The position numbers were made by a program, and so were the translations under genes. 64,000 nt of DNA from Clostridia bacterium (GTDB lineage Bacteria > Bacillota > Clostridia > TANB77 > CAG-508): assembly GCA_022792135.1 (NCBI GenBank), contig JAAWAM010000029.1, forward strand, positions 1-64,000. The letters run 5' to 3'. Positions 33,346 to 42,559 of the stretch are shown piece after piece. The notes beneath the pieces were generated by a model. That model saw only the letters and a list, made by a program, of their open reading frames with translations. It was not told the DNA's origin and made no database searches. Position 1 is the stretch's first letter, and every line of letters begins with the position of its first letter.

Positions 33346-34094
33346 AATTCCTTGGTTTTGTGATAAATCTTTAACACCTCTTCTGTATAGCTTCCATTTT
33401 CCTCATAAATATATAAATTCTTTTCTACTTTTAAAAATGGGTTTCCATTTTTAATTCCTTTGATTAAAATTAATTTTGGTTCTCTTCTTTGATTCGAATA
33501 AACCATTCTTACTATTTTTGGTTCTATCTTATAATTTCTCATTAGGCTTAAAATATCAACTAATCTTTCTGGCCTATGAACCATATAAAATTCTCCTTTA
33601 TCTTTTAACAAATCCCTTGTTATTTTAATAAAATCTTCTAAATCAGCTGTTAGTTCATGTCTAGATATCACCTTTTTTGGATTCTGATTCATGATTCCTG
33701 TATTTCTTTTTTTATAGGGTGGGTTTGTAACAATTACATCAAAGGTTTGTTTTGGATAAATTCGATTTAAATTTAAAATATTTTCATTTATAATTTCAAA
33801 TCTACTTTCTAATTGATTTAACTGTATACTTCTTTTAGCCATTTCTGCTACTTCTGCTTGTATTTCAACTCCTATTATTTTTTTTAATTCTGTTTTTCCA
33901 CATAAAAGAATTGGAATAATGCCTGTTCCTGTTCCTAAATCTAATACATTTGCTTCCTTTTTCATATTTTTTGCAAACTCAGATAGCAATACACTATCCA
34001 TACCAAAGCAAAATCCTTCTTTATTTTGTATAATTTTTAATCCCTTCCATTCTAAATCATCGATTCTTTCATTTTCCTTTAATTTTATTTCCAT
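33336..34094 (-). CDS. TrmN6/YfiC-like N6-adenine tRNA methyltransferase
   Basis: A 252-aa class I methyltransferase. It has the N-terminal segment FCFGMDSVLLSEFAK, the SAM loop VLDLGTGTGIIPILL, IGVEIQAEVAEMA and the catalytic VTNPPYKK. The order and NPPY motif match TrmN6, which methylates A37 of tRNA1(Val). ATG 34094 has AAAGGA eight bases upstream. Upstream neighbour on the same strand is the GerMN gene, separated by 416 bases. Confidence 0.88.
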   Translation of the reverse strand: MEIKLKENERIDDLEWKGLKIIQNKEGFCFGMDSVLLSEFAKNMKKEANVLDLGTGTGIIPILLCGKTELKKIIGVEIQAEVAEMAKRSIQLNQLESRFEIINENILNLNRIYPKQTFDVIVTNPPYKKRNTGIMNQNPKKVISRHELTADLEDFIKITRDLLKDKGEFYMVHRPERLVDILSLMRNYKIEPKIVRMVYSNQRREPKLILIKGIKNGNPFLKVEKNLYIYEENGSYTEEVLKIYHKTKEFEK

Positions 34095-34177
34095 CAATCC
34101 ATTCCTTTAACCTTTTTTAATTTATTACATATTATATAACAAAATATCTGAAAAATCAAAATCGAGAGGTATGGTGT

Positions 34178-34342
34178 ATGGAACAACAAAATAGAGGTGA
34201 CAAAAAGTCACCTCAAAAAAAGAAATTAAATTTTAAAACTTGTCAAAAAAATACGATAAAATCTTTAAATGAAATTGAATATTTTTTGAATAATTTTAAA
34301 AAGTTTACAAGATATGTTAAAATCTTTAAAATCTTTAAATAG
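34178..34342 (+). CDS. 54-aa basic small ORF (weak candidate)
   Basis: ATG 34178 follows GAGAGGT at acceptable spacing and reads 54 codons with many Lys/Asn and an FxNNFKKFTRYVKIFKIFK tail. No promoter is obvious, and the first codons overlap the hairpin at 34194-34214. It may be chance in A-rich DNA. It occupies part of the 416-base gap upstream of the trmN6-like gene; the rest is the phased stretch. Confidence 0.25.
   Translation: MEQQNRGDKKSPQKKKLNFKTCQKNTIKSLNEIEYFLNNFKKFTRYVKIFKIFK
34194..34214 (-). terminator. Probable terminator of the GerMN gene
   Basis: GAGGTGAC / GTCACCTC with a five-base loop. The minus strand continues TATTTTG, a short T-tract only. The plus strand is followed by A7, so it does not terminate rightwards. 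Confidence 0.4.
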
Positions 34343-34347
34343 AAAAC

Positions 34348-34500
34348 ATCTTTATCTAATTTTTCCTATTTTTTCCTATCTTTTTCGAATTTATTCTATT
34401 TTTTTCATTTGTCAACTTTAAGTCAAAAATAAAATCTTTATTTTTCTTTTATTTTCTCTTTTTTTCTATTTTTAAGAATTTTTTCCTATTTTTTTCATAT
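34348..34500. repeat. Phased T-tract decamer array
   Basis: From 34348 six consecutive decamers end in C: CATCTTTATC, TAATTTTTCC, TATTTTTTCC, TATCTTTTTC, GAATTTATTC, TATTTTTTTC. After a short break the pattern resumes (CTCTTTTTTTCTATTTTTAAG, read in two parts, then AATTTTTTCC, TATTTTTTTC). Same decamer type as at 32985-33345, on the other side of the trmN6-like gene. Non-coding. Confidence 0.65.
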
Positions 34501-34510
34501 TTATTATTTC

Positions 34511-35056
34511 CTAATTTTTAACATGATAACTTTCCTTAAATTCATCTTCTTGATTTCCATTAATTAATATTTTAACTTGATTCACTTCTGTTAATTGAGT
34601 TAATGTATTTACAATACTATCCATTAATTTTTCTTTTGCTTTTTCATCTGTTTTGTCATAATTTAAAAATTCTTCTGATAAATCTAAAGTAACACAATCT
34701 CCTTCCATATAGCTCTTTATTAATTTAGTGTTTTCTGGCATAATTCTCTCTTGTTTTTCACTTTTTGGTCCTTCGATTAATAAATTGACTAATTTATCAC
34801 AAGGATCATTTATAATTTCTTTGATATCCACTAATCTTGCTTCTGGAACTATTTCTTTGGTCTCCTTTGATAAGAAATATAAACTTACAATCGTTTGTCT
34901 TAATTGGTCCTCTGATATTTCTTCTTGTGGCGTATATTCTTCTACCATTGTTTTTTCTGCTTGCTTTTCTTTTGCATACTTAATTCCAAAATACCCTCCT
35001 ACTAAAATAATCATAAATAACAAAATAAAAATAATAACTACTTTTTTATTTTTCAT
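34511..35056 (-). CDS. GerMN-domain envelope protein
   Basis: A 181-aa protein with an N-terminal membrane anchor (residues 5-25) and a single GerMN domain: TIVSLYFLSKETKEIVPE, DPCDKLVNLLIEGPKSE, NTKLIKSYMEGDCVTLDLSEEF. GerM of Bacillus is a spore-envelope lipoprotein needed for engulfment and germination, and this one carries a single copy without a lipobox. GAGGAGG lies just before ATG 35056. Confidence 0.88.
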   Translation of the reverse strand: MKNKKVVIIFILLFMIILVGGYFGIKYAKEKQAEKTMVEEYTPQEEISEDQLRQTIVSLYFLSKETKEIVPEARLVDIKEIINDPCDKLVNLLIEGPKSEKQERIMPENTKLIKSYMEGDCVTLDLSEEFLNYDKTDEKAKEKLMDSIVNTLTQLTEVNQVKILINGNQEDEFKESYHVKN

Positions 35057-35180
35057 GGTTTTCCTCCTCATTTTCTTTCTTTATTATCCATATTATTATT
35101 TGTTTGTCCCTTTTAGAACCATCTTCTTTAAAGTTAAATAAAAAAGCATAAGTTTATCTTTTTCCTCCAATATTTACCAT

Positions 35181-35209
35181 TTGACAAAACACTGATTTCC
35201 GTATAAAAT
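35181..35209 (+). promoter_or_regulatory. Promoter of the dehydratase-activase gene
   Basis: TTGACA (35181-35186), 17 bases, TAAAAT (35204-35209). About 50 bases upstream of the start codon. Confidence 0.65.
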
Positions 35210-35257
35210 TAAGGTGTTTAAAAGCATAAAATTATATACAAAAAAGGAGATTTTGTC

Positions 35258-38200
35258 ATGAATCAAATATTACACGTTGGACTCGATGTTGGTTCAACAA
35301 CCGTTAAAATTATCGTTATGGATGAAAACCAAAATACCCTATATAAAAACTATCAAAGACATTTTTCAGACACCAAGAATACCGTATGTAATGTCTTAGA
35401 AGATTTATTATTAAAATACCCATCTAATGCATTTACTTTAGCATTAACTGGTTCTGGAGCAATGTCTGCTGCTAAATTTTTAGGAGTTGATTTTATTCAA
35501 GAAGTAGTTTCTTGTAAACGTGCTGTTGAAAAATATATTCCAAAAACAGATGTTGTTATTGAATTAGGTGGAGAAGATGCCAAAATCATTTACTTTGACC
35601 AATCGATTGAACAACGAATGAATGGTACTTGTGCTGGTGGTACTGGAGCCTTTTTAGACCAAATGGCATCTCTTTTACACACCAATACAGCAGGTCTTAA
35701 CCAGTTAGCTAAAAACTATAAAACCATCTATCCCATTGCTTCTCGCTGTGGTGTTTTTGCCAAGACAGATATTCAACCTCTAATTAATGAAGGAGCTGCT
35801 AAAGAGGATATTGCTGCTTCTATTTTCCAAGCAGTCGTCAACCAAACCATCAGTGGTTTAGCTTGTGGTAGACCAATTCGAGGAAATGTAGCCTTTTTAG
35901 GAGGACCTTTAAACTATCTCTCTGAATTACGTACCCGATTTATTGAAACTTTACATTTAACAGAAGAGGAAATCCTTATCCCAGAAGAAGCTCATCTTTT
36001 AGTAGCCAAAGGAGCTGCACTCGATTCGATCGGAACAGAAGCGATCACACCAGATGAATTAGCCAAAAAAATAGAAATTTTAAAAATATCACATGATAAT
36101 ACTTCTAAGCCATTAGACCCTTTATTTAAAACCAAAGAAGAATATCAAAGATTCAAAGAAAGACACGATAAAAACAAAGTAACTAGAAAAGACCTTGAAG
36201 GTTTTGAAGGGGATTGTTACTTAGGAATCGATGCTGGTTCCACTACAACGAAACTTGTTTTAATTGATGGAGAAGGAAATTTATTATATTCTTTATATGG
36301 GAGCAATGAAGGAAATCCATTAAATAGTGTTATAAATATGTTAAAACAGTTATATAGCATATTACCTGAAAAAGCCAAATTAAGATATAGCGGTGTTACA
36401 GGATATGGTGAAAAATTAATTCAAACAGCTTTAAATGTTGATTTAAATGAAATTGAAACCATTGCTCACTACACAGCTGCCAAAAAATTTGAACCTCATG
36501 TTTCTAGTATTGTAGATATTGGTGGACAAGATATGAAATATATTAGAATGAAAAACGGCTCCATTGACAATATCATGCTAAATGAAGCTTGTTCCTCTGG
36601 TTGTGGTTCCTTTATTGAAACATTCGCTAAAAGTCTGAATATTGAAATTTCTGACTTTGTAAAAGAAGCCATCCAAGCAAAAACACCAGTTGATTTAGGC
36701 TCAAGATGTACCGTGTTTATGAACTCTAAAATCAAACAAGCCCAAAAAGAAGGATACTCTGTTGGTGATATTGCAAGTGGTCTTTCTTACTCTGTTATAA
36801 AAAATGCCATCCAGAAAGTAATGAAAGTAAGAGATGTTGAAACACTTGGAAATCATATTGTCGTACAAGGAGGAACCTTCTATAATGATGCCGTTCTTAG
36901 AGCCTTTGAATTAATCGTTGGTAAGAATGCCGTTAGACCAGACATTGCTGGTCTTATGGGAGCTTATGGTATGGCCTTACTTTCCCAAGAACAATATGAA
37001 GCCAATTTGGATATGGAATATACTTCAACCATCTTAAAAGGTGAGGAATTAGATCAATTAGAAATCAAAGTAACCCATACTCGTTGTAACAACTGTGAAA
37101 ATCATTGTAAATTAACCATTAACAAATTTAGTAACGGACAGATCCACGTATCTGGTAACCGTTGTGAAAAAGGCGCTGGGATTATTACTAAGACTAAAAA
37201 ATTACCAAATCTAGTTCAATATAAATATGAAAGATTATTTGACTATAAACCAATAGAAGAACAATTCGCTACTAGAGGAACCATTGGTATTCCTAGAGTC
37301 TTAAATATGTATGAGGACTACCCTTTCTGGTTTACTTTTCTAAGTAGTCTAGGATTTAGAGTTATCCTTTCCGAAAAAAGCACTCGTGCTACTTATGAAA
37401 AAGGAATGGAATCTATGCCATCAGAATCTGTTTGCTATCCAGCCAAACTTTCACATGGTCATATCGAAAGCTTACTAGAGCAAGGAATTAAAACCATCTT
37501 TTATCCTTGTATTCCTTATTCAAGAAAAGAATATCAAAAAGCAGATAATCATTATAATTGTCCAATCGTAATCTCTTATTCAGAAGTATTAAAAAACAAT
37601 GTTGAATCTCTAAAAGATACCAACATAAAATTTTTAAACCCATTTTTACCTTTTGAAAAGAAAAATCTTGTAAAGAAAATTTTAGAATTGGATGAATTTA
37701 AAGAATATCACTTTACCAAAGCAGAACTAAATGAAGCTGCTGACAAAGCAGAAGAAGAATACCAAAAATTCAAAAAAGATATTCGAGATAAGGGAACAGA
37801 AACGGTAAGATACCTAGAAGAAAACAACTTAAAAGGAATTGTATTAGCAGGAAGACCTTATCATGTAGACCCAGAAATTAATCATGGAATTGATACTCTA
37901 ATTACTTCTTTAGGATTAAGTGTCTTAACAGAAGATAGTATTTCTGACAAAACAGAAGCAAAACGTCCTATCAGAGTAGTTGATCAATGGGTATATCATG
38001 CCAGACTTTATGCTGCTGCAGACTTTGTTGGAAAACATGATTGTTTAGAATTAATTCAGCTAAACTCTTTTGGATGTGGAGTAGATGCCGTTACAACAGA
38101 TCAAGTAGAAGAAATCTTATCTAGTTTTGATAAAATGTATACTTTAATTAAAATAGACGAAGTCAATAACTTAGGAGCTGTTCGTATTCGTATCCGTTCT

Positions 38201-39580
38201 TTATTAGCTAGTATGAAAAAACGTGAACAAGAAAAAGTACACGAAAAATTAGATGGAAATTATGGTGTTAAGAAAAAAATCTTTACAAAAGAAATGAGAA
38301 AAGATTATACAATTTTAATCCCACAGATGGCTCCTATTCACTTTGAATTATTAGAAGCCGCTGTACGTTCTTCTGGCTACCATGTTGAATTATTACGAGA
38401 ATGTACGCAAAAAACAGTAGAAACAGGATTAAAATATGTGAATAATGATGCTTGTTATCCCTCTATTTTAGTAACTGGACAAATGATTGAAGCACTACAA
38501 TCTGGTAAATATGACTTAAATAAAACTGCTTTGATTATGTCTCAAACAGGTGGTGGATGTCGAGCTACTAATTACATAGGTTTTATTCGTAAAGCTCTTA
38601 AAGATGCTGGTTTTGAACATATTCCTGTTATTTCCTTTAACATTGTAGGAATGGAAAAAATGCCAGGATTTAAAATAACCATTCCTTTAGCAGAAAGATT
38701 ACTAAAAATGGTAGTTTATGGAGACTTACTACAAAAGATGTTAACCAAAAATAGAGCTTATGAAGTCCATAAAGGAGAAACTCAAAAGCTATTTGATGTT
38801 TGGATGAAAAAATGTAAAAAATTATTAGAAAAATCTAGTAATAAAGAATTTAAACAAAGTATTTATGATATTGTAAATGACTTTGAAAAAATCGAACTAG
38901 ACACTTCTGTTGAGAAACCAAAAGTGGGAATTGTAGGAGAAGTATTAATTAAATATCATCCATTTGGTAATAATTATGTCGCAGACCTTTTAGAAAAAGA
39001 AGGGGCTGAAGTTATCCTACCAGACTTTATGGGATTTGCTAAATTTATGTGTACGCATAAAATTACCTTTAACAACTTATTAAATACCAATAAAACTTCT
39101 TCAAAATTGATGAAAACAGCCATCAAATTAATTGATATTTTAGAAAAAGATGTCAAAATCGCCTTAGCAAATTCGAAAAAAGATTATTTACAACCTTGTG
39201 ATATTTGGCATTTAGAAGATAAAGTAAAAGATGTTTTATCCATTGGTAACCAAACTGGTGAAGGCTGGTTTTTAACTGCCGAAATGATTGAATATATTGA
39301 AAATGGTATTCCAAATATTATTTGTGTACAACCATTTGCTTGTCTACCAAACCACGTTGTTGGAAAAGGAGTTATTAAAACAATTAGAACCAAATATCCA
39401 GAAGCCAATATTTCTCCTGTTGATTATGATCCAGGTGCAAGTGAAGCAAATCAAACTAACAGAATTAAACTTCTTATGACAGTTGCTAAAGATAATCTAA
39501 AAATACAAGAAAATAGCAAAAAAGCAATTGATAGTGAAAATGCAATTGAAGTAAATAAAGAAAAAATTAAAAATAGTTAA
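35258..39580 (+). CDS. Giant acyl-CoA dehydratase activase (double BadF/HgdC ATPase + DUF2229)
   Basis: A 1440-aa fusion. Two ASKHA-type ATPase modules occur in series: residues 5-260 with GLDVGSTTVKIIVMD, GGEDAKI and NGTCAGGTGAF (Cys near 128), and 320-580 with GIDAGSTTTKLVLID, GGQDMKYI and NEACSSGCGSF. Then DUF2229 with a Cys cluster (CNNCENHCK near 610, SVCYPAK) and a C-terminal part with NDACYPS and GGGCRATNY resembling the dehydratase component. Members use ATP to push an electron into a 4Fe-4S 2-hydroxyacyl-CoA dehydratase; this large version is common in Clostridia and its client is unknown. No dehydratase gene is adjacent. AAGGAG before ATG 35258; monocistronic. Confidence 0.9.
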   Translation: MNQILHVGLDVGSTTVKIIVMDENQNTLYKNYQRHFSDTKNTVCNVLEDLLLKYPSNAFTLALTGSGAMSAAKFLGVDFIQEVVSCKRAVEKYIPKTDVVIELGGEDAKIIYFDQSIEQRMNGTCAGGTGAFLDQMASLLHTNTAGLNQLAKNYKTIYPIASRCGVFAKTDIQPLINEGAAKEDIAASIFQAVVNQTISGLACGRPIRGNVAFLGGPLNYLSELRTRFIETLHLTEEEILIPEEAHLLVAKGAALDSIGTEAITPDELAKKIEILKISHDNTSKPLDPLFKTKEEYQRFKERHDKNKVTRKDLEGFEGDCYLGIDAGSTTTKLVLIDGEGNLLYSLYGSNEGNPLNSVINMLKQLYSILPEKAKLRYSGVTGYGEKLIQTALNVDLNEIETIAHYTAAKKFEPHVSSIVDIGGQDMKYIRMKNGSIDNIMLNEACSSGCGSFIETFAKSLNIEISDFVKEAIQAKTPVDLGSRCTVFMNSKIKQAQKEGYSVGDIASGLSYSVIKNAIQKVMKVRDVETLGNHIVVQGGTFYNDAVLRAFELIVGKNAVRPDIAGLMGAYGMALLSQEQYEANLDMEYTSTILKGEELDQLEIKVTHTRCNNCENHCKLTINKFSNGQIHVSGNRCEKGAGIITKTKKLPNLVQYKYERLFDYKPIEEQFATRGTIGIPRVLNMYEDYPFWFTFLSSLGFRVILSEKSTRATYEKGMESMPSESVCYPAKLSHGHIESLLEQGIKTIFYPCIPYSRKEYQKADNHYNCPIVISYSEVLKNNVESLKDTNIKFLNPFLPFEKKNLVKKILELDEFKEYHFTKAELNEAADKAEEEYQKFKKDIRDKGTETVRYLEENNLKGIVLAGRPYHVDPEINHGIDTLITSLGLSVLTEDSISDKTEAKRPIRVVDQWVYHARLYAAADFVGKHDCLELIQLNSFGCGVDAVTTDQVEEILSSFDKMYTLIKIDEVNNLGAVRIRIRSLLASMKKREQEKVHEKLDGNYGVKKKIFTKEMRKDYTILIPQMAPIHFELLEAAVRSSGYHVELLRECTQKTVETGLKYVNNDACYPSILVTGQMIEALQSGKYDLNKTALIMSQTGGGCRATNYIGFIRKALKDAGFEHIPVISFNIVGMEKMPGFKITIPLAERLLKMVVYGDLLQKMLTKNRAYEVHKGETQKLFDVWMKKCKKLLEKSSNKEFKQSIYDIVNDFEKIELDTSVEKPKVGIVGEVLIKYHPFGNNYVADLLEKEGAEVILPDFMGFAKFMCTHKITFNNLLNTNKTSSKLMKTAIKLIDILEKDVKIALANSKKDYLQPCDIWHLEDKVKDVLSIGNQTGEGWFLTAEMIEYIENGIPNIICVQPFACLPNHVVGKGVIKTIRTKYPEANISPVDYDPGASEANQTNRIKLLMTVAKDNLKIQENSKKAIDSENAIEVNKEKIKNS

Positions 39581-39604
39581 CCTTATTGTTCTATTTTTCA
39601 AGAT

Positions 39605-39633
39605 TTGACACAGCATAGGAAATATAGTATACT
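39605..39633 (+). promoter_or_regulatory. Promoter of the antisense (antitoxin) RNA
   Basis: TTGACA (39605-39610), a 17-base spacer, TATACT (39628-39633). Predicted start near 39640, giving an RNA of only about 64 bases up to the terminator. Confidence 0.8.
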
Positions 39634-39639
39634 ATATTT

Positions 39640-39703
39640 TGCTAATAAACTAATATTTTTCTTCAACAACAAAAAAACAGAGAGTGCAAGTCTCTGTTTT
39701 TTT
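39640..39703 (+). ncRNA. Candidate antitoxin RNA (par RNAII-like)
   Basis: A short plus-strand RNA from the promoter above to the shared terminator. Its 5' part, TTTTGCTA-CTAATATTT-CTTCAACA at 39637-39668, is a direct repeat of 39756-39784 (26 identical bases in three blocks). It is therefore complementary to the start-codon region of the convergent toxin mRNA. It also overlaps that mRNA at the terminator, so the two RNAs can pair at both ends, as in par/Fst systems. Confidence 0.75.
39671..39703. terminator. Bidirectional terminator of the toxin/antitoxin pair (and the activase gene)
   Basis: A 13-bp stem, AAAAAAACAGAGA / TCTCTGTTTTTTT, with loop GTGCAAG. T-tracts lie on both sides. On the toxin strand the loop is CTTGCAC, whose CUUG fits the YUNR U-turn motif used for RNA-RNA kissing. 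Confidence 0.9.
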
Positions 39704-39713
39704 GTTTCGCAAT

Positions 39714-39782
39714 TCACTTATCTAAATATTGTAACAGCTTTAGTATTACGACAAGTTTTGCTAGTTCTAATATTTCCTTCAA
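39714..39782 (-). CDS. 22-aa hydrophobic peptide, candidate type I toxin
   Basis: TTG start at 39782 with a perfect AGGAGG eight bases upstream; stop TGA at 39714-39716. The peptide MKEILELAKLVVILKLLQYL + DK is a single amphipathic/hydrophobic helix with Lys and Glu on one face. It has its own consensus promoter (39814-39842) and ends at the bidirectional terminator, an mRNA of about 135 bases. The start region is covered by sequence complementary to the small RNA at 39640-39703. Sequence does not match Fst closely; the arrangement is what supports the call. Too short for normal ORF calling. Confidence 0.7.
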   Translation of the reverse strand: MKEILELAKLVVILKLLQYLDK

Positions 39783-39813
39783 CAGTTTCACCTCCTATTA
39801 TGAAGGTAAGCCT

Positions 39814-39842
39814 ATTATATACTAATATTTATTATTTTTCAA
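39814..39842 (-). promoter_or_regulatory. Promoter of the toxin mRNA
   Basis: On the minus strand, TTGAAA (39837-39842), exactly 17 bases, TATAAT (39814-39819). The -35 overlaps the last codon and stop of the patatin gene. Confidence 0.85.
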
Positions 39843-40705
39843 CTCATTTGTAAACATTTATTGATTTTGTTTATATTTTTTTTCATTTGTCTATATCCCA
39901 ATTCATAAAGTTCGTCTATTTTTTTCATATCTAAAAGCCCTATCTTCTCACTATTTATTCTTAAAGTAAAGTCACTACCTTCCATCTCATAATTAGAAAG
40001 TTCTCTACAAAGTAAATGAATCGAACGTCCTGCTACTTCTACTATGTTTTTATTACAAATATCATTTTTCTTCTCATCAAAAACAATATTTATTACTTGA
40101 TCAGCCCCTAAATATTTTAATTCTTTCCATGGTACATTTTCACGAATTCCACCATCTATCAATTTTGTATTTTGATATGAACAAGGTGAAAAAATAACTG
40201 GATAACTACAACTCGCCCTTACCGCTTTTCCAATTTCTATATCATTTACAAAAACCGTATTATCTAAAACATGATTTCTTAAATGACAAGAAGTAAAACA
40301 AATAACTTCTCCATTGCATAAATCTACACTCGGAATAACTAGTGGTATTTTTATATCTTCTATGTAAAAGATTCCTTTTTTGGAACATACTTTATGAATT
40401 AATTTTTCAATTTGTTTTCCTGAATTTAAACCATTAATTACAATTCTTCCTGTAAATAAAAGCCCCAAAACTAATTTTATAATATTTCCTACATCCACAT
40501 ACTTAATTTTCTTGCAATATTTTTTAAATATGGCATACATTTCATCTGCTGTAAATCCACAAGCATATAGACATGCAACAATACTACCAGAAGAAGTACC
40601 TCCTACATAGTCAAACTTAATCCCTTCTTCTTCTAATGCTTTAATTGCTCCTATATGGGCTGCCCCTTTTACGCCACCTCCAGCTAGACACAATCCTTTT
40701 TTCAT
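39839..40705 (-). CDS. Patatin-like phospholipase
   Basis: A 288-aa serine acyl hydrolase. The oxyanion loop AGGGVKGAAHIGAI, the nucleophile elbow GGTSSGS and the catalytic Asp in DGGIREN are all present. Acts on lipid acyl esters, cytoplasmic or membrane-peripheral, as in bacterial RssA/YchK-like proteins. ATG 40705 is chosen (AGGGTG six bases upstream); two upstream ATGs to 40723 overlap that site. Confidence 0.92.
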   Translation of the reverse strand: MKKGLCLAGGGVKGAAHIGAIKALEEEGIKFDYVGGTSSGSIVACLYACGFTADEMYAIFKKYCKKIKYVDVGNIIKLVLGLLFTGRIVINGLNSGKQIEKLIHKVCSKKGIFYIEDIKIPLVIPSVDLCNGEVICFTSCHLRNHVLDNTVFVNDIEIGKAVRASCSYPVIFSPCSYQNTKLIDGGIRENVPWKELKYLGADQVINIVFDEKKNDICNKNIVEVAGRSIHLLCRELSNYEMEGSDFTLRINSEKIGLLDMKKIDELYELGYRQMKKNINKINKCLQMS

Positions 40706-40832
40706 TTTCATCACCCTATACATTTTATGAAAAAACCTTTCTATCGTTCTTAATTTGATAAGTACTTAAAATGAAGTTATCTAACTGCAAATCAAATGTT
40801 GTAACTGATTAATTTTTCGGAACATTACGTTC

Positions 40833-40863
40833 AAAAAGAGATTTCAATTTGAAATCTCTTTTT
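40833..40863 (-). terminator. Terminator after the ABC permease gene
   Basis: AAAAAGAGATTTC / GAAATCTCTTTTT with a five-base loop; closes the long leftward operon. Confidence 0.88.
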
Positions 40864-42559
40864 ATATAATTTTATTAAATAATTTATTAATTTTTTTCTT
40901 TACTAATATATTCATTATCATAAATATAATGGCAAATAGCATCATCTGTATTACAATCGCTATATGAATATTCATTTCTTGTAAAATATTGGATAAATAC
41001 AAAAATATTAATATCATAATAATCATAAAAACATATTGAAATATTTTATTCTCATTCTTTTTTATTAAAACATACTCTGAACTCCAATTTAAATTTGGTC
41101 TTCTTAAATCTACTATTAGCATTAAAAAGCTATTAATTAAGCTAATAAAAATAGAGGTAATAAATAATAATAAAATCTGTAACACACTTATCTTAGAAAT
41201 CAGAAAATATAAGATCCCTAATACTACAATAGAAACAATAGTATTTAGCCCAACTTGTAGTATATTTTTATATAAAAACTGCTTATATAAATCAATTGGT
41301 ATATATTTTATAAAAACTGCATTTTTCCCTTCTCTTGAAATTGCTGTTAAGGAAAGATCTGACATAGAAAAAAGAACTTGTAATATTCCTAATACGATAC
41401 ACACCATTTCTGTATTAAATGTTAGCTGTCTTAATGTATTTTGAATGTTTTCACTACTCTGAATCGCTTCATCTATAATTGGTATTATAAAATTTCCTAT
41501 CATAATAGCTGAAATTAATATAATAATAACAGGAAATACCATTTGCATGAAAAAGGTTGGAACTCGATATAATTGCTTTATGTCTTTTAAAATATAGACC
41601 ATCCTTTTACTCTTCTTTTTTAACTTCTTTTTCAATATTATGTTTTTATTTCTTTTTATTTTAATTGTTTTATTCATTCCTAATAAAAGATTTTTTAAAT
41701 AAACCCTCTTTCCTACCTGTAAAAAGACTAAAAATGAAATACCATTATACAAAATTAATAAAGCAATATTTTTGAAAACGACTTTTATATTTCCTGTATT
41801 GGACAATATTTCAGTGGCTGGATTAACAATTACAAATGCTTTCCCGATCTGGCTATATGTTTCTAATATATCTTCTGTTTTATATTCTGTTTGTTCATTT
41901 GCTATTTTTTGCTGCCTTTCCACATTTTTAGAAAAATGATTTATCACGATATTCTCAAATCCTATAACAAGTAATATTAATACAATCGTTACTATTTTTT
42001 GATAAGTATCTTGATTTTTTATATACTTAACAAATTTCATTAGTATCACAGTAATAAAACTTATGATGGTAACCAATAAAATTGGAAATATTAGCAATAC
42101 GATTGGCATATATACAAAATAAGAAAAAGAAAAATTCAAAAGTCCATAAATAATAAGTGGAATAAATCCAATCGTAAATTCTGACACATATGTTATGATT
42201 AAAAATACTCCATATTTAGCGAATAATAATTCTAAAGAATTAATTGGCATAAATAAAACATATTCTAAATCCTTTGAGAAAAATAATATATTCGTACTAA
42301 TTAGAATTATTTCAAATATTAATAAAATAGCTAAAAAGATAAAGTATAAATATAAAAATATCTGTGGTTGTCCAGTGCTGCCTATAAAATGAATTATCTT
42401 ATAACTAATCAATCCAATCGCAAAAATTATCGTTACTATCATCCAAAAAAACTTAGATTTTGTATTTAATTTTCCCCTTTTTGCTTCAAAAATTTTAGAA
42501 TGATAATAAAAACTATTTAAAAATACCTTTATCAAACTAATTATCTTATTCCACTTCAT
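40862..42559 (-). CDS. ABC-2-like exporter permease
   Basis: A 565-aa membrane protein with roughly twelve hydrophobic segments in two halves, separated by a strongly basic cytoplasmic loop (KIKRNKNIILKKKLKKKSKR near residue 300). No ATPase motif. It overlaps the ATPase gene by 14 bases, so the two are translationally coupled and form one exporter. Substrate unknown. Confidence 0.82.
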   Translation of the reverse strand: MKWNKIISLIKVFLNSFYYHSKIFEAKRGKLNTKSKFFWMIVTIIFAIGLISYKIIHFIGSTGQPQIFLYLYFIFLAILLIFEIILISTNILFFSKDLEYVLFMPINSLELLFAKYGVFLIITYVSEFTIGFIPLIIYGLLNFSFSYFVYMPIVLLIFPILLVTIISFITVILMKFVKYIKNQDTYQKIVTIVLILLVIGFENIVINHFSKNVERQQKIANEQTEYKTEDILETYSQIGKAFVIVNPATEILSNTGNIKVVFKNIALLILYNGISFLVFLQVGKRVYLKNLLLGMNKTIKIKRNKNIILKKKLKKKSKRMVYILKDIKQLYRVPTFFMQMVFPVIIILISAIMIGNFIIPIIDEAIQSSENIQNTLRQLTFNTEMVCIVLGILQVLFSMSDLSLTAISREGKNAVFIKYIPIDLYKQFLYKNILQVGLNTIVSIVVLGILYFLISKISVLQILLLFITSIFISLINSFLMLIVDLRRPNLNWSSEYVLIKKNENKIFQYVFMIIMILIFLYLSNILQEMNIHIAIVIQMMLFAIIFMIMNILVKKKINKLFNKII

